Shown piece after piece: positions 1 through 12,789 of a stretch of 64,000 nucleotides of DNA. Under the pieces are notes generated by a model, which was not told the DNA's origin, did no database searches, and saw only the letters and a list, made by a program, of their open reading frames with translations. Origin of the DNA: Plasmopara viticola (lineage: Eukaryota; Oomycota; Peronosporomycetes; Peronosporales; Peronosporaceae); the NCBI GenBank assembly GCA_001695595.3, contig MBPM02000027.1, forward strand, positions 620,001 through 684,000. Reading direction: 5' to 3'. Positions within the stretch are counted from its first letter, which is position 1. Each line of letters starts with the position of its first letter. Made by a program: the position numbers and the translations under genes.

Positions 1-2714
1 TTCATTATGACCAGCAAACGCCTGAAGCTGTGTACGACCGCCTTGTCATCGTATTGATCGACGCACTTCGAGCTGATATGGTGCTAGGCAGCGCTGCAAT
101 GCGCCACAAGGACGGTAGTCGTACAAGTTATGATACGAAAGGAGAGTTGAATGTTAACATGCCGTTCACCAGCAGCCTCGTGACGTCTGGCAGAGCTCTT
201 GGCTATGTCGCTCATGCCAGTGTCCCAACCGTGACGATGCCACGCCTGAAAGCGCTCATGACTGGCAAAGCGCCGGCCTTTATCGACATTTTAAAGAACT
301 TTCACTCGGTTTCTTTGGAGCAAGAGGCGAATATAATGGCGATGCTCAAGGCGAGTGGGAAGCGTATTGTCTTCTATGGTGACGACACGTGGCTCAAGTT
401 GTTCCCAGAGACGTTCAAACGATCGGATGGGACGTCAGGATTCTATACAAGAGATACTGTGGAAGTCGACACGAATGTCACGCGGCATTTAAAAGAAGAA
501 TTAGACCCGTTTATGCAAAACCAGAAGAGCAGGGATTGGGACGTGCTGGTGCTGCATTATCTAGGGTTGGACCACGTTGGACACTTACGGGGACCAAGGT
601 CTTCATTAATGACGGATAAATTACAAGAAATGGATCATGTGATGAAAGTAATATACGAGTCGATCCGTGAGCAAGATTTGCAACGAATCGAGACGAATAC
701 TTCGGTGCGGCCGACATTAGTATTATTGTGCAGCGATCATGGCATGTCAGAGGTTGGTAACCACGGGGGTGCGACGTTGGAAGAGTCTTCAGCTTTATTT
801 ATGTTTTTACGTGGTGATGGGAAACCCATGGGCTTCTCACAAGATGTTTCAAACCCGCAAAAGCGAAGTCAAATGGATCTAGTGCCGACGATCTCATCGC
901 TTTTTGGTCTTGCTATTCCGATGTATAGCACAGGTTTGTTATTGGATGAGGTCGTTCGAGCTTCTTTTGATGTTGCCGCAGATCGTGCATCCTACACTTT
1001 GCGTGCGTTGTACTACAACTTTCAGCAATTGTATACTCTTGCTAAGTTAAGGCTCTCTCCCACAGCTTTAACGACTTTTGATGAGGAATTGCAAGTGCTA
1101 CTGGATCGAATTCGCAAGTGTTTATTGAAGGATGGTGATAACATTAGATGTGATCCGCAAGCAACAATGAAACTTTTGAAGGCTTGTGAAATGTTGCAAG
1201 ATAAAGTCACACAGAGTGATGGATCTGAGTATGATTTGACTGCTATCTTAATGGGCTTGGGGCTCTTGTTATTCAGTATGCTTGTTGCATTGACAATGCT
1301 TGTGGATGCCGTTAAACAAGACACAAAAGATTTCTATGATGATGGTCATCTACACGTTGTACTCGGGGTTGGAAGCGTTATGCAGATTGCAAGCTTGTCC
1401 TCCAGCTCCTCAATTGAGAACGAACACGCTACAATTTTCTTCATGACGACCTCACTTCTCTTTGCTGTTGGAGTTATTCTACTACGACGAAACAAGTCGA
1501 ATCTAGCAGTTCATCCATTCGGATTGGTTGGCGTGTTACTGGTTATTACGCGGACTCTGAGAGCACGCAACCAGATAATCAACTTCTGGCGACTCAATGG
1601 GCTCAAGATCGATGCCAACTTACCGGGGAATGAACTCGCCACTGACGATTCAGTGTCTATACTGTCGACAGCTCCTATGCTGCCATCAAATGTTGTACCT
1701 TTTGGTGTGTGCATGATGGTTATATGCGGAGTTGTCATTCAAAAAGCAGTTTTAAACGCTAGAGCAAGTTTCACGAAAAGAAACAGGTTTGATATTTCTG
1801 TTGGCATCGGTAGCGGTGCACTCTTTCTTGTTGGTATGTTGGCATGCCATCGAGTTAAAAAGCTGTCAGACCAGACCACTATAGAACAAGACACTTTAAC
1901 ATCTTGGACAGGAGGGATGGATTTGGATACAGATTCAAGTGCACGCGTGGTGTACGCATGTATCCTTAGTCTCGCACTCCTGACGATTGTTCCAATTGGA
2001 CGAACTCTGCGTTCTTCACTCGTTGAGATGGTCATGTGGCTTTTGGTTGCTTTGGTCCAACGTGGGGCTAATCTTCCGACACTTTGCATCCTTTGTCTGC
2101 AAATGAAATTCGTCGCAAAGCTATTTGACTGCGATCAAGCTAGTTCTTTTCGACGCAGTGGTGTCGTGGTCGCGGGATTAATGTTGTGGCTATCCCAAGG
2201 TGCTTTTTTTGCACTGGGTAACTCGCATTTGGTGACCACGATCGATATTAGTCAGTCCTACCACGGTTTATCGTCCTATTCCCAGAGTCTAGTTGGTGCT
2301 TTGACGTTCACCGGCGTTTTCTCCGGTCCACTCGTGTGCTTCGTGAATCTTCACCAGCTGTTAAACGTTGCGCCAGTGACAACGGTGCATTTAAGAAACA
2401 CGAGACGAACAACATGCCTTGCGATCTTTACTTACCAGACACTTCGCTTTGCAGTTTACACGTACGTGTTCTAGAGACTTTGAAGCTCATTTGACTTTGC
2501 GCTAACTTCTTTGTCTTCTCTAGCATTGTAGTGTATTTGATGCGCTTTCACCTATTCATCTGGAGTGTTTTTGCCCCAAAGGTACATTTTAAATTTAGCT
2601 CGTAGTCTTGCTCACTACGGCAGCTCTAATTGATGTTGTTCGTGATTACCTCAGATGCTATATGAGTTTGTAAATTTACTTGTCGCGCTTGGACTCGTAG
2701 TACTGCTATTGTAG
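1..2714 (+). CDS. PIGG: GPI ethanolamine phosphate transferase 2-like (PIGG/GPI7 type), 5' end outside window
   Basis: ER membrane enzyme expected to add a side-branch ethanolamine phosphate to a GPI-anchor mannose. The reading frame is open to the left edge (first full codon at base 3), so the N-terminus is missing; 858 residues are visible. The start has the alkaline-phosphatase-superfamily metal/catalytic signature VLIDALRAD, then PTVTMPR with the presumed nucleophile Thr, GDDTWLKLFP, LGLDHVGH and DHGM...NHGG. About 400 residues of hydrophobic, multi-pass sequence follow. The uninterrupted frame stops at 2474, but the family's C-terminus is recovered by two introns: exons (1)-2461, 2524-2581 and 2655-2714 (introns of 62 and 73 nt, GTACGT and GTACAT donors). 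The joined end contains VFAPK followed by a hydrophobic tail, as in GPI7 proteins. PIGG is favoured over PIGN/PIGO because of the DDTWLKLFP/RADGTS-type region, judged from memory. Confidence 0.88.
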
Positions 2715-2851
2715 CGCCCTTTATTTAACAGGAATAAAACTGAAGTAGCACAATGAGATATAAGAAAGTAAATTTTGAAAGCAGGGGTAAACGTATTGAG
2801 ACATACGCTAAAGCATTTACTAAATTAAGAAATACATGTGACAACAACCTC
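2715..2851. other. Short intergenic spacer
   Basis: AT-rich spacer between the PIGG-like gene and a SINE-like copy. No coding or RNA signal seen. Confidence 0.5.
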
Positions 2852-3175
2852 TTGTATTGTATTGTATTACGTTATCGCGTTGCCAAGTTATGCACGTGCT
2901 AGGCTCAGTCTGGCTAGTCCACGGCACAGAGTGGTGTCCGCATACGTCGAGACTCGTTCGGCGGGCAGTGCAGCCAGCACCGAGGTCGTGAGGGTCTTCC
3001 ATTATTTTGTTCAGCTCTGACTTGGTAAGAGCCCAGGTGGCGCCCTGATGCTGGAGACCGTCGCGTCGAGGGTGAGAGTCGTTAGAGACCTGCAGATGCC
3101 CGAGAGCACCTGCCCGAAGCGCGTGAGCATTTAGCCCCCGCGCTTGGAAGGAGGGCGTCACCCCAACCTTTTCCG
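2852..3175 (-). mobile_element. SINE-like retroposon, copy 1 (reverse orientation)
   Basis: One of four near-identical ~315-327 bp repeats in the window (others at 12001, 24199 and 59733). This copy is reversed: its tail of repeated TTGTA units is at the left and its head (complement of CGGAAAAGGTTGG) at the right. It carries the same ~110-codon open frame as the other copies, here read on the minus strand from about 3161, with a few substitutions. I could not find a convincing target-site duplication for this copy, so it may be older or rearranged. No classical tRNA-type A and B boxes were convincingly identified, so the RNA ancestry of the head is open. Confidence 0.8.
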
Positions 3176-4389
3176 TGGTTAACCAAAAGTGGTATCAAAG
3201 ATCATCTAGAAGACTTTATGGACGCGGTTTTTAAGAAGATATGATGCTGCCGACCAGAGTTCGCAAGATTATAATCCACTGGAGTTTCTGTAGCCGACCA
3301 AATGCGTATCGGAAGTTCTTATCTACTTGCAGCTAAAGCTGTCACAAAGTACGAGCAGAAAAGGTAGCGTCTGGTATTTCTGTTTCAAACACTTAAAAAG
3401 CTTTCATTCCTACCCTGTTATTTACACAGGGATACGTGACGACGTCTTTTGCAAAGTAACTAAGTTCTGCCGGAAGCACCAGCTGGTAAATAACACTCGC
3501 AATATCGTTTAAGATGTGGACCACAGGAGAAATGGTAGCAGTGTTCCACAAAACCACGCAATGCTTAGCGGGTATCACGGTCTTACAAGTGACTAGCGAA
3601 GTACCACTAATAGCGATAAACGTTGCTTTGCAAACAGAGAGCGAAGATGCGACACAATTTTGACCGCTGGGTGCTACAAACAACTTCGTGGTCAACAACA
3701 AAAACTTAACCAGACCAATAATTAGCCGTCTAACTGGGCATCGTATCACGACAGGTGAGCTCGGATTGAAGACTTCTTCTACGAAAAGGGCGTGATAGCT
3801 ACCAGCATCCTGCGTTTGAAACAGCTTGGTCTTAACGTACCTCTCGAAGTGTCAGTTACAAAATAAAAGTGTTCACAGCCACTCCCTTCTTTAAAGGCGA
3901 AAATATGTTAGAAGTAGCGATTTAAAAGGAGGCAAACCCCTTTTTGAGGTAATATTTGTACCATTGTTCCAGACGAAACCGTGCTGGGACCGTTTCGTAG
4001 GCAGCGTGCACTGCGTCTGAGCGTGGATTTTGAGGAGTCGGTAAATTTTTCAGCAAAACTTTCGGTAAGGTAAGAAATTGAGCTCGTGTTACGCACGAAG
4101 AAGCGTAACATCAGGCAATGGCCATTTCTACAAGAACAATTGCAATCGTCAATGTCTTCCTGAGGTTGTAAATTGAACAAAGAATGGCGATTGGGCTATG
4201 CTTGAGCAGAGCAACGGTATTTGCACATATGCTTTTCAAGGACGTACGTACTGCTAGGCAACACGTCCGGGTGCACGATGTATAATGCATAGAAGGAAAG
4301 TTTTGCAATCAGTGTACGCCTAAAGGGATTCTCTATCACGAAATTCCTCTGTTAGAACATCCGAAACAACCGATAGTAAAGTCGTCTTG
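3176..4389. other. No recognisable gene
   Basis: Open frames here are short and overlap on opposite strands (for example about 118 codons, minus strand, 3393-3749). None shows a domain I recognise. It probably consists of decayed repeat sequence, given the Gypsy relic that follows directly. Confidence 0.5.
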
Positions 4390-5450
4390 AGCGGTGACAT
4401 CTGCGTCTGAAGTGGTTTCCCCTCTCAATTGGATGCCGCTTACGGAGAGTGTGAAGACTTTTAATGGGATGATGGAGAAATGTTTTTTTTGTGTTTCAAT
4501 TCCTGTGATGACCAGTCCTCCCTCTAACTCGAATTGTAAATGCCAAAATGCCCACGAGGTCCGCCTTATTGCGGAAAGGGCAAAATAGAGGAATTTAATA
4601 CGTCTGTAGGAGCGGCACTTCCCACCTGGAATGAGCTGAAGTGTCAGCTGACGAAAGTATATTCGCCACCTAACAGTGCGTACCACGCGCAATTAGGTAT
4701 TGATTCAGTACGCGAAAATAAAAAGGATCTATGAACCCTGTTGGCATATTTGTAATCTTCACCCAGCACAGGTGGCTGTCACCGTTTTATGAACGAAGTA
4801 TTTTCGGGCGTGGCTCGGTAGGTAGTGTTTCGGATGTGATCGACCTTAGATGGGGAGGTGCCCACATACTGAAGGAAGTAGACCTCCATCAGTATGTGGG
4901 CACCCCGCAGTGCTTCATATGTGGTGGTGCCCGCGTTTTTTCGGAAAGGGAGTCTCCAACATTATGCTTGTCAAGGTTCAAAGAGAAAGGCGAAATTTGA
5001 TTGTCGGGTATGCCGAGGGATAATGGCAGCATTCAGTAGGCACGTAGCATCCTAAAAGCTAAGCTCTGTTAAGCCCGATAAAGGATAAATATCGTCCGGG
5101 CTTAGACCGGATGCTAAGTACTTTCTAGCATGGATCGTCTTGCAAGCAGTATTTGTTTATGATCAAAACGTTTGCGTGAAATTGATAGACCATTGCGTGT
5201 CGTTGTCAACTTCGGAACAATACGCATTTATGGTCAGCGCTCAACTGTTGAACGTATTTACTCATATGATCCGCGAGCACACCAGTGCGACAAAGTCACG
5301 TTTAACTTAGCGACAGGAGCGAGGGCCACTGTACCAAACTTTATGTGCGGAGCGCTTTGACTTCGATTGCGTTGAGCGTTGCTTGGCCTTGAATCTGGAT
5401 GTGAGGCCTGACCAGACGTACGAAGAGCCATATATTGATTTGTGAATTTT
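4390..5450 (+). mobile_element. Decayed Ty3/Gypsy retrotransposon, gag and protease relic
   Basis: Three plus-strand fragments in different frames line up in the order expected of oomycete Gypsy elements. About 4540-4734 has a gag-core pattern (WNELK, then YSPPNSAY and a KKDL end). About 4900-4990 has a damaged CCHC zinc knuckle starting CFICGG. About 5172-5450 matches the aspartic-protease region (LATGARATVP, then a damaged LDV...YEEPYIDL stretch comparable to the usual LILGM-type segment). Frameshifts and stops between the pieces mean it is not functional. Reverse transcriptase and integrase parts were not found downstream, and LTRs were not identified. Confidence 0.65.
4858..4903. repeat. 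Perfect 15-bp inverted repeat (hairpin), 16-bp loop
   Basis: GTGCCCACATACTGA at 4858-4872 is followed after 16 bases by its exact reverse complement at 4889-4903. It lies inside the Gypsy gag relic just before the zinc knuckle. It could be a local inverted duplication or a chance of decay; it lacks a T-tract for a bacterial-type terminator, which would not apply here anyway. Confidence 0.8.
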
Positions 5451-8400
5451 GTTTGTGTTACTCTCTTTGCTCGTACCGGATCTCTAATCAGTTATAAACC
5501 TAATATTCTAAGGAAGCAGTAAAACAATTTATTTGAGCACTGAACCGAGTCGGTCAGCGTACTGAGTAATGTTATGTTGAAAGCGTAAGTAGCCCGTGAA
5601 AATTGAGCTGGGCTCGTCTTAAATAGCATTTGTTGTATGCCAGTGACGGTATGGTTGCCGTTAAACTAATTTATATAGATAAGGTCTAATCACTGCGTAT
5701 GAAGTGGTACAAAATCTTCTGAGCGATGCTCGTAGAGAGCTGCATTGGCTACATACCGGTGAATGGTGACAATATTACCGGAATAAAAGCCAAGGCAATA
5801 TGGCTTAGGCTGTATCACTACAGGTGGGGTAGCACGTATTTTTTTGGTGAAGCTCGTAAGACATAGCGCTCACTGCTTGTCATGGATAACAGGCTAGCTA
5901 AAATATAAGCAAGGCTTCATCGATGTGCGTGAAGTGGCATATTAGGTACTGAGCAGTACTCATTGCTGAAAATACATGCTGCATGACGTAAACAACGTGG
6001 TCCACGTTTCGCCAAGGCATCAAGAGCGCATCCCTGACGAAGCACGCTGAGTGGTACGTATCCATTATTTAACGCCCACTGTGAACAGTGCTTGCTGCAT
6101 ATTATGCACCTTGTAATCGGCTTTGAAAAAACCTTCAAGAGATTTGCCATAAGGATGCTCGAAAAGCGACACGTAGCCTAGATCCTTGTGGATAGCGCTC
6201 ACATTTTTTGGCATGATATGAGCACCATAGGTCAAGGAATTTGAAATGCTTCTCTTTTAGTCCATGTAGACTGTCATACAAATGCTGAATAAGGACAAAG
6301 ATTTTTGCTGACCATCAATGCAGATGTCGGTATATAAAAAGGACTCTTGTCGACACACATCCGACACAAACAGACTCGTTAACACGGCCAGAATCGTCAA
6401 GAAAAAGAGGCTGGAAGTGCCAACCAGGTTGCTTTCACTTGCAGCAGTGCTGTACCAATAATTTAAAGATTGACGCGACACAGAACACACTGACTGATCG
6501 TCCTAGATTCGGCAGGGCCCGCATCGCAGAAATTCATGACTTTGTCAAGTGCCTGTTGTCGATGATTTTCTTGAGCTGTTCTGTATTGGTCAAATGCAGT
6601 TTTCCATAATTTGCACTCTATTCAATTAGTTGAAAAGGGTTTTGCAAGATCCGCGCAATTAGCACTGTGCTTGTGCATATAGCCAGCTAAATCTAATAAT
6701 TTGGTATGTGGCGCAAAACAAACCACAACGAAATACCGCTACATAAACCTATGGTAACATATAAAGCACCCGCGGTATTATTTCTGCCAAATATTCACAA
6801 TTGTCGATGCGTAATTCAATCAGTTATCGTGATCTAGATAAATTGCCTGAGTTGGCTTGTATGGCCAGCTAAGCTCACTTATCAATGAAGTGTCCTCGTA
6901 CGAAAGTTGGAGGTGGTCAGAACAAATGTGTCAACAGACGATCAAGCGCCACTGGAGGACAAGATAGCCTACTTGATGTCGCTAGCCACTCCCGTATTAT
7001 GTACTTATATTATAACCTTAGGTTTATACCGAGTATCTCATTCGATTTAAATAGTGGTAATCAATCAAATAAGTGAAATGTACAGCGCTGGCTTGGACAC
7101 CTTATTATCCATATTTAAAGCCACCGAGACGGTCATCTCTCTCCCTAGCTCAGAATAAAAATTCCGATTACTCAATTTCCAAATAGATAAAATTCTTGGG
7201 CTTTACCAATTTGACCCTCTCAGTAAGTGCTATCGATAAAGCTTTTCGAGCCTGCGCTACCTGATTTCTCGACCACAGACTTTGCGTGTCGCAATGACGC
7301 GTTTCAGCAGCTAAGTCATAATGATGACTAGTAATTTGCTATTGCTTCTTCAGGCCAGGTAAAGCCGGCAAGTATACCAAGCAGTGCCGATGCTCGTCTG
7401 ATAGAAGTGGGCTAGGAGTCATATCCATTCCAACATCTTAGTCAGGGTCTAGGCTGTCGGTATACCGTGTGGGCGTAGAAGTGACCAGGGTCTAATTCGT
7501 TGCGACGGTATTACACAGCACTTGCACAAAGGCATGTAAGAGAAATGTAATCTTATAGAGCATGACCGCTTGTTGTCTATAATTATAAGGATCGACGAGT
7601 ACAGATTGCACCTCAAAGTAAGTTGATTCTGATGTATTATCTGTATACTTCTGGTCCAACCTATACATTCTTTTGAACTAAATGTCTCTTTGCAATAAGT
7701 TTAGAAACATTATTTTGTATTGTATGCTCCACATTTCTTCAATCGTCGACACATTATATTATTACGGTAGAAATCACCAAGTTTTTGGATTTCAAGCCGA
7801 GATTTACCATCTATTAAGACCTGAACTAGAAGACAGCTTTCACTGAAAAATTGCGTACTTTCTGGAGCGCATTCTCTTTGCAAGAAGCTGCGGGAATGTA
7901 AAGCACTTCAAAGTAGATTCTGTATCTACCTAAAATTTGTCTACTAGATACCGCTCAAAGGTTTTAGAACAGATTGCACAACCTGTAAATTTAAGTTGAC
8001 TGACGTCTGTGTGAGAGCAGCCGAAAAAGTCAATTTGGGTCTACTGGCTATTGGTGAGATCCTAGATGTCCCAAGGGACGAAATATGCCTAGAATTTGAG
8101 CACGGCGTCATTCCGTTTACTTGTTTATGGCAATTGTGATTGATCGCGGGGTATGCGATAGATAGGATAGCACGATCGTTGGATCAAATGACAGAGCTGG
8201 AAACAGCCCAATTCTGCGCGGCAAAGCTAATTAAACCTGCCTTTACCCCTGATATACGTTAGGTCGTTTTAAATATAGCTTTACCGCGTATATGTAGATG
8301 TAAAGGTTTCGAAAGCGTTAACACATCCTTGGGAGGTAGGCGCGACAACGTCTTGACATCTTAATGTAAGCATTGTTGGTAGCATTGGCTGCTTAAGAGT

Positions 8401-11400
8401 ATAATTGATGTATGTGACGAAGCTTCACAGTTATAATCAACTGCAGGACAAATATGGGTAAAATAGACCGCATGAGGGTAGCAAAGTACCACGATGAAAA
8501 GCTCCGCTAGAAGCAATAGAATGCGGCACAATATTCATCGCTTTAGGTCACGAGCAATATTGTGGATGACGACGAGGCCTTTTTAAAGGGACAAATGTCA
8601 CTTCAGCCAATTGTTGTAGCAAAGCAAGCTTAAGTAAAAACCTGGCATGTCAGAGATTCTCAACTTCAAAGAGCTCGGAGCAACTAATTCCCCGGCTAAA
8701 TAAAAAAATAAAAAAATATCAGAGGTTAAATTTTAAAGTGCCTCTCCAAAAGAATACACCCCTCTTTTCAAAACGAACCTAGCCTGATGGACATCGTACC
8801 TTGCGCCTTGGCTTAGAGATACCGAGGCTTAAAAATGTTGCTGCAGATATATTTAATGTGTGACCAGCAGATTATTATCAAGACTCTATCCAGACAGAAA
8901 AGAATTATATTTGTGCCGGACGCGAGGTACGGTGTCGTCAGGCAATGAACACTGCTACAACAGTGAGTAAGATCATTTTTTATCATTGGCGCGTTCTTTG
9001 CTGAAAAAGCGAAATTGTCGTTTTTCAGAAGTTGATATTACCGCACTCGAGACGAATGCGAGAATTTGGATTAAAAGCAAAGGGTTTAAAATGAGCTTTA
9101 AGAAAGCAGTAATACCTGCATAGACACCCGTTAAGACAAGGCATGGCGCCTTACAACCGGATGTTCGCTTAACGATACACTGGATTGTACTGTCACTATA
9201 GTTGAGCCGCATTCAAGGCTCTTTCTGGTGACAAACAGCTCAAACGCGCCACAGACAAATGTATAAAGCAAAGCTTTCACTCTCAGTCTCACACAGCACC
9301 GTATTTCTTGCAGCAAGGTTCAAGCCGATCAATATTAAATCAAATGCAAAAAATAGATTATAATATACTTCAATTGTACTGATTGGATGCCTTACACACA
9401 TTTAAATAGACCATTCCGGCATTCGCCAAGACATACTCTGACAATATGTACACCCATAGTTACAGTGTAGGAGAATCCTTAGTTTAGTGTATAAGGTCAC
9501 GAGAACCAGCAAAGTCGGTGCCGATCTCGACAAGTATGCCTTTGCAATAGAGCGAGTTGAAGTCTTCAGCCGCTTTGTATGCATCCTTGATATTCAACCA
9601 GAGATTAAAAGCCGTATTGGTTTGGACAGCGCCGCGTTCTCAATAGCACTTGAGAAAGTGTCTTGCCAACTGTTTCCGAAAGTGTCGAAATGACAAGCGG
9701 TTCGAGCGAGACCTTCGTCCGAAGCATTAAAAAGGAGTGCTGAAAAATTATTTAGCATCCAAAACGCATTCAATGGGTTTCTGCTTCGGCTTTATCAAGC
9801 AAAACAAAGCCGATATGCGTAGTTTTCCATTATGTGCGTTACTGAACCTTGATAAGGACAGACATAAGCGAGTACTTTCGCTCTAATCAAAGCAGCAAAG
9901 GGCTCTCGAACGGAACTAACCACTTCAAGACAATTATACTTGCCATACAGCACGTACTGATATCGTTTCAACCGCAGCTTTAGGATGCGTGATCTCAAAT
10001 TTTTGAAAGAGGCACTCAAACAATCCTTCTCAACAACGAATGATGAAACGACTGTCATAATTCGCTGACACACTGCTTTGCTTAAAATGTGCTGTCGACG
10101 CGCTTTCGTACAGGTGAGCTGGATTACACAATGAATTGAAATGCGCTATTGACAAATAAATCCATCAAGTAAACAAATCGAATGCCAATCTAGAGGCTTA
10201 TGCAGTTGACAGACGGTCATCTCGTGGTTAAGCACATCAGACCGAGTAATTGCTTGAATTTCCAAAAAGCTAGCGTACACATTGCTTATAAAGGCACGTG
10301 CTTTTTATCTAGCGGCCAGTTGCGCAAAAAATCCGTTTTATTGATATGATATGTACGCCAAAAGCAGAGAATCTATGAAGCCTAACAGAGGATTAAACCT
10401 GCGGCTCACACGTCTGATTCTCTACAATGCTATCTACTGACGGCCTTCCAAGCTCATAATTCTTGATTTTTCTTTCGCTTTCCGGAGCTTAACGAATTGT
10501 GCACTTGGCATATGTTCGACAGAGCTTTATTGAAGGACAATAACAAAGCTATTTCTGGATACGTTTCCATTTATCATGGCCATCCAGACACGACTGTGTC
10601 AGATTGGGTCCACGGCTCATTGCTGCGTTTTGGCAAACGCTGTTTCTTTTATTAAACCCCCGCTTGCTGATGTCTACAGTACATCATTTGCAAACACATG
10701 GTTATGCGAAAAAGACAAGCCGTGTACGGAAGGCGAGGATTTGATTTGAATTGCCCTGGAGATCGCGTTGCTATAATTGGTATCTAAGAGAACGATAAAG
10801 AGGTCAAAGACGATCGCCGTCAATCGTAATTAGCGAGACGACCCACCTCAGCGCTCATATTGTCCAATGTTATTTGCACGGACAGTGATTTAAACGTCAA
10901 GTCTAACATTTTTTTGACGCCCTCCTGGGAGATGTGGCTGTTTTGATGTTGTCGTCGTTAATCTGAGTCCGCTTCGTAGCTCTAGTCGGCAAAGAGAGAG
11001 GCAAGCGTACACACGAGTGCACGAAGTGTTTTTCGATAAATTCAACATCCAAACATATGGGTTTTGGTGGACCACCGGACAAGAAAGAGTGATAGATGTT
11101 CATTCTTTGCTGCGGTCGATTAGAAGCCACTTCCGAAGCCTTTATTTTTTAGATGTCTCTCTAGCCGGTATCCCCTCGCCTCCCATAGTTGCGGCGTAGC
11201 GGAGCTTTCGCTACAGGTATCGCCTTTGTGGCCGGCTCAGATTTACAAAAAAAACGCAGCCTTCGGTACATAGATCAATATTGGGGCAAATGAGTTTAAA
11301 GAGGGCGAAGCGATCTTCTTTGAAGTAATTTGGCCAATTGCAATCACTCCGACCAGCCGACAGCCTTCTAAGCTACCTGTTCGTGTATCGTAATGACCAA

Positions 11401-12000
11401 AGCGACGTTTGGTATATAAGTCTTATCGTGATTAATAGCACTTATCCCTCTTCTTTTGGGAGATGAATTTTTTGATGAAGTAGTATGTAAAGGTCGCTGA
11501 GCTTTTGTGATAAGGCCTGGCATCACATTAGAACGAGGCATAAAATGATGGGTTAAAGGTACTTTAAAAGATGCCGAAACGGATATATAAAATGCAATAG
11601 TTGCCCGATTCCAAAGTTCATTTAAGTACACAAAGAGAAGTATAGGTGATTCCAAGTTTGATATTGTTTTGCAATGTAAAAGGGAAGCTAAGAAATGTGA
11701 CAAATTGCAAATCAAATAAAAAATTTACAGGGTCAATTGTAAATATACAGCAATTTTCGACTCAAGGATAATTTTACATCGTATATGTTTAATTGTATCT
11801 GACACAAATATACTAGAGATTTGCATCAGAAGTATACTTCAACTGGGGCAAAAAAATTAATTTGCAAGCAAAATGCAAAATCGAAATATCATTGATCAAT
11901 GAATTGTATGGTTTAAAGTGACAATTTGGAGGTCTGTTTTTGACCAATGTATTCAGTTAAAAATGACACACTTCTCGATTTCTTTTCCAATTTGAAGAAG
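5451..12000. other. Long gene-poor stretch
   Basis: About 6.5 kb with no ORF above about 115 codons and no confident domain. Around 5917-6150 the minus strand holds a broken frame that alternates between two frames, which suggests an old coding relic, but I do not recognise the protein. The stretch near 8699-8720 is an A-rich simple repeat. The rest reads as AT-rich decayed DNA. No tRNA, rRNA or gene was supported. Confidence 0.5.
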
Positions 12001-12325
12001 TCTTCGGAAAAGGTTGGGGCGATGCTCTCCTTCCAAGCGCGTGGGCTAAATGCTCGCGCGCTTCGGGCAGGTGCTCTCGGGCATCTGCAGGTCTCTAACG
12101 AGTCTCACTCTCGACGCGACGGTCTCCAGCACCAGGGCGCCACCTGGGCTCTTACCAAGTTAGAACTTAACAGAATAATGGAAGGCCCTCACGACCTCGG
12201 TGCTGGCTGCACTGCCCGCCGAACGAGACCCGACGTATGCGGACACCACTCTATGCCGTGGACTAGCTAGACTGAGTCTAGCACGTGCATAACTTGGCAA
12301 CGCGATAACGTAATACAATACAATC
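12001..12325 (+). mobile_element. SINE-like retroposon, copy 2
   Basis: Same ~320-bp repeat as at 24199 and 59733, head TCTTCGGAAAAGGTTGG, tail of AATAC units. It is flanked by an 8-bp direct repeat, TGAAGAAG, at 11993-12000 and 12326-12333, as expected for target-primed insertion. The internal ~107-codon frame starts further upstream (about 11947) only because the flanking DNA happens to be open. A handful of substitutions separate it from the other copies. Confidence 0.85.
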
Positions 12326-12789
12326 TGAAGAAGAGGCTGTTTATTTAAAAAATGATCTCATACACTCGTCTCTCACACGACAAGAGTATAGCTCCAGGAA
12401 AGACATTACCTAAGCCGTAATTGCGTATCGCACTCGTGTTAGTACACAGCAACAAGCGGTGTGTGTCTGTACGAGAATTGTGTATTTGATCCCCAGATTA
12501 TATTTGGGAAGAAATTTTTTATAAATCCGCATGTATCTGTACCACACAAATGATCGATTGATACGTCCTCTCGCTCAGCCAATCGTCAGTGAACTGCAAG
12601 CATAATGAAACTATTTGAAAGCTTTGAGAATGAAGATTTTATCCGCCTTTGCAATGTAAACTTTTGGCATATTCACCATGCGCTGCGAGGGGTCTCAGCA
12701 TGGATAAGGCTTAGACATCGATAGGTGGGAAACTTCTTGTCGCGTGTAATAGGAATGGAAATGGGAAGCTTTAGTACCTTGGTATTGCA
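12326..12789. other. Intergenic, no gene seen
   Basis: AT-rich DNA between the SINE copy and the Mutator-like relic. It may include the missing 5' part of that element, but no transposase motif was visible. Confidence 0.4.
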
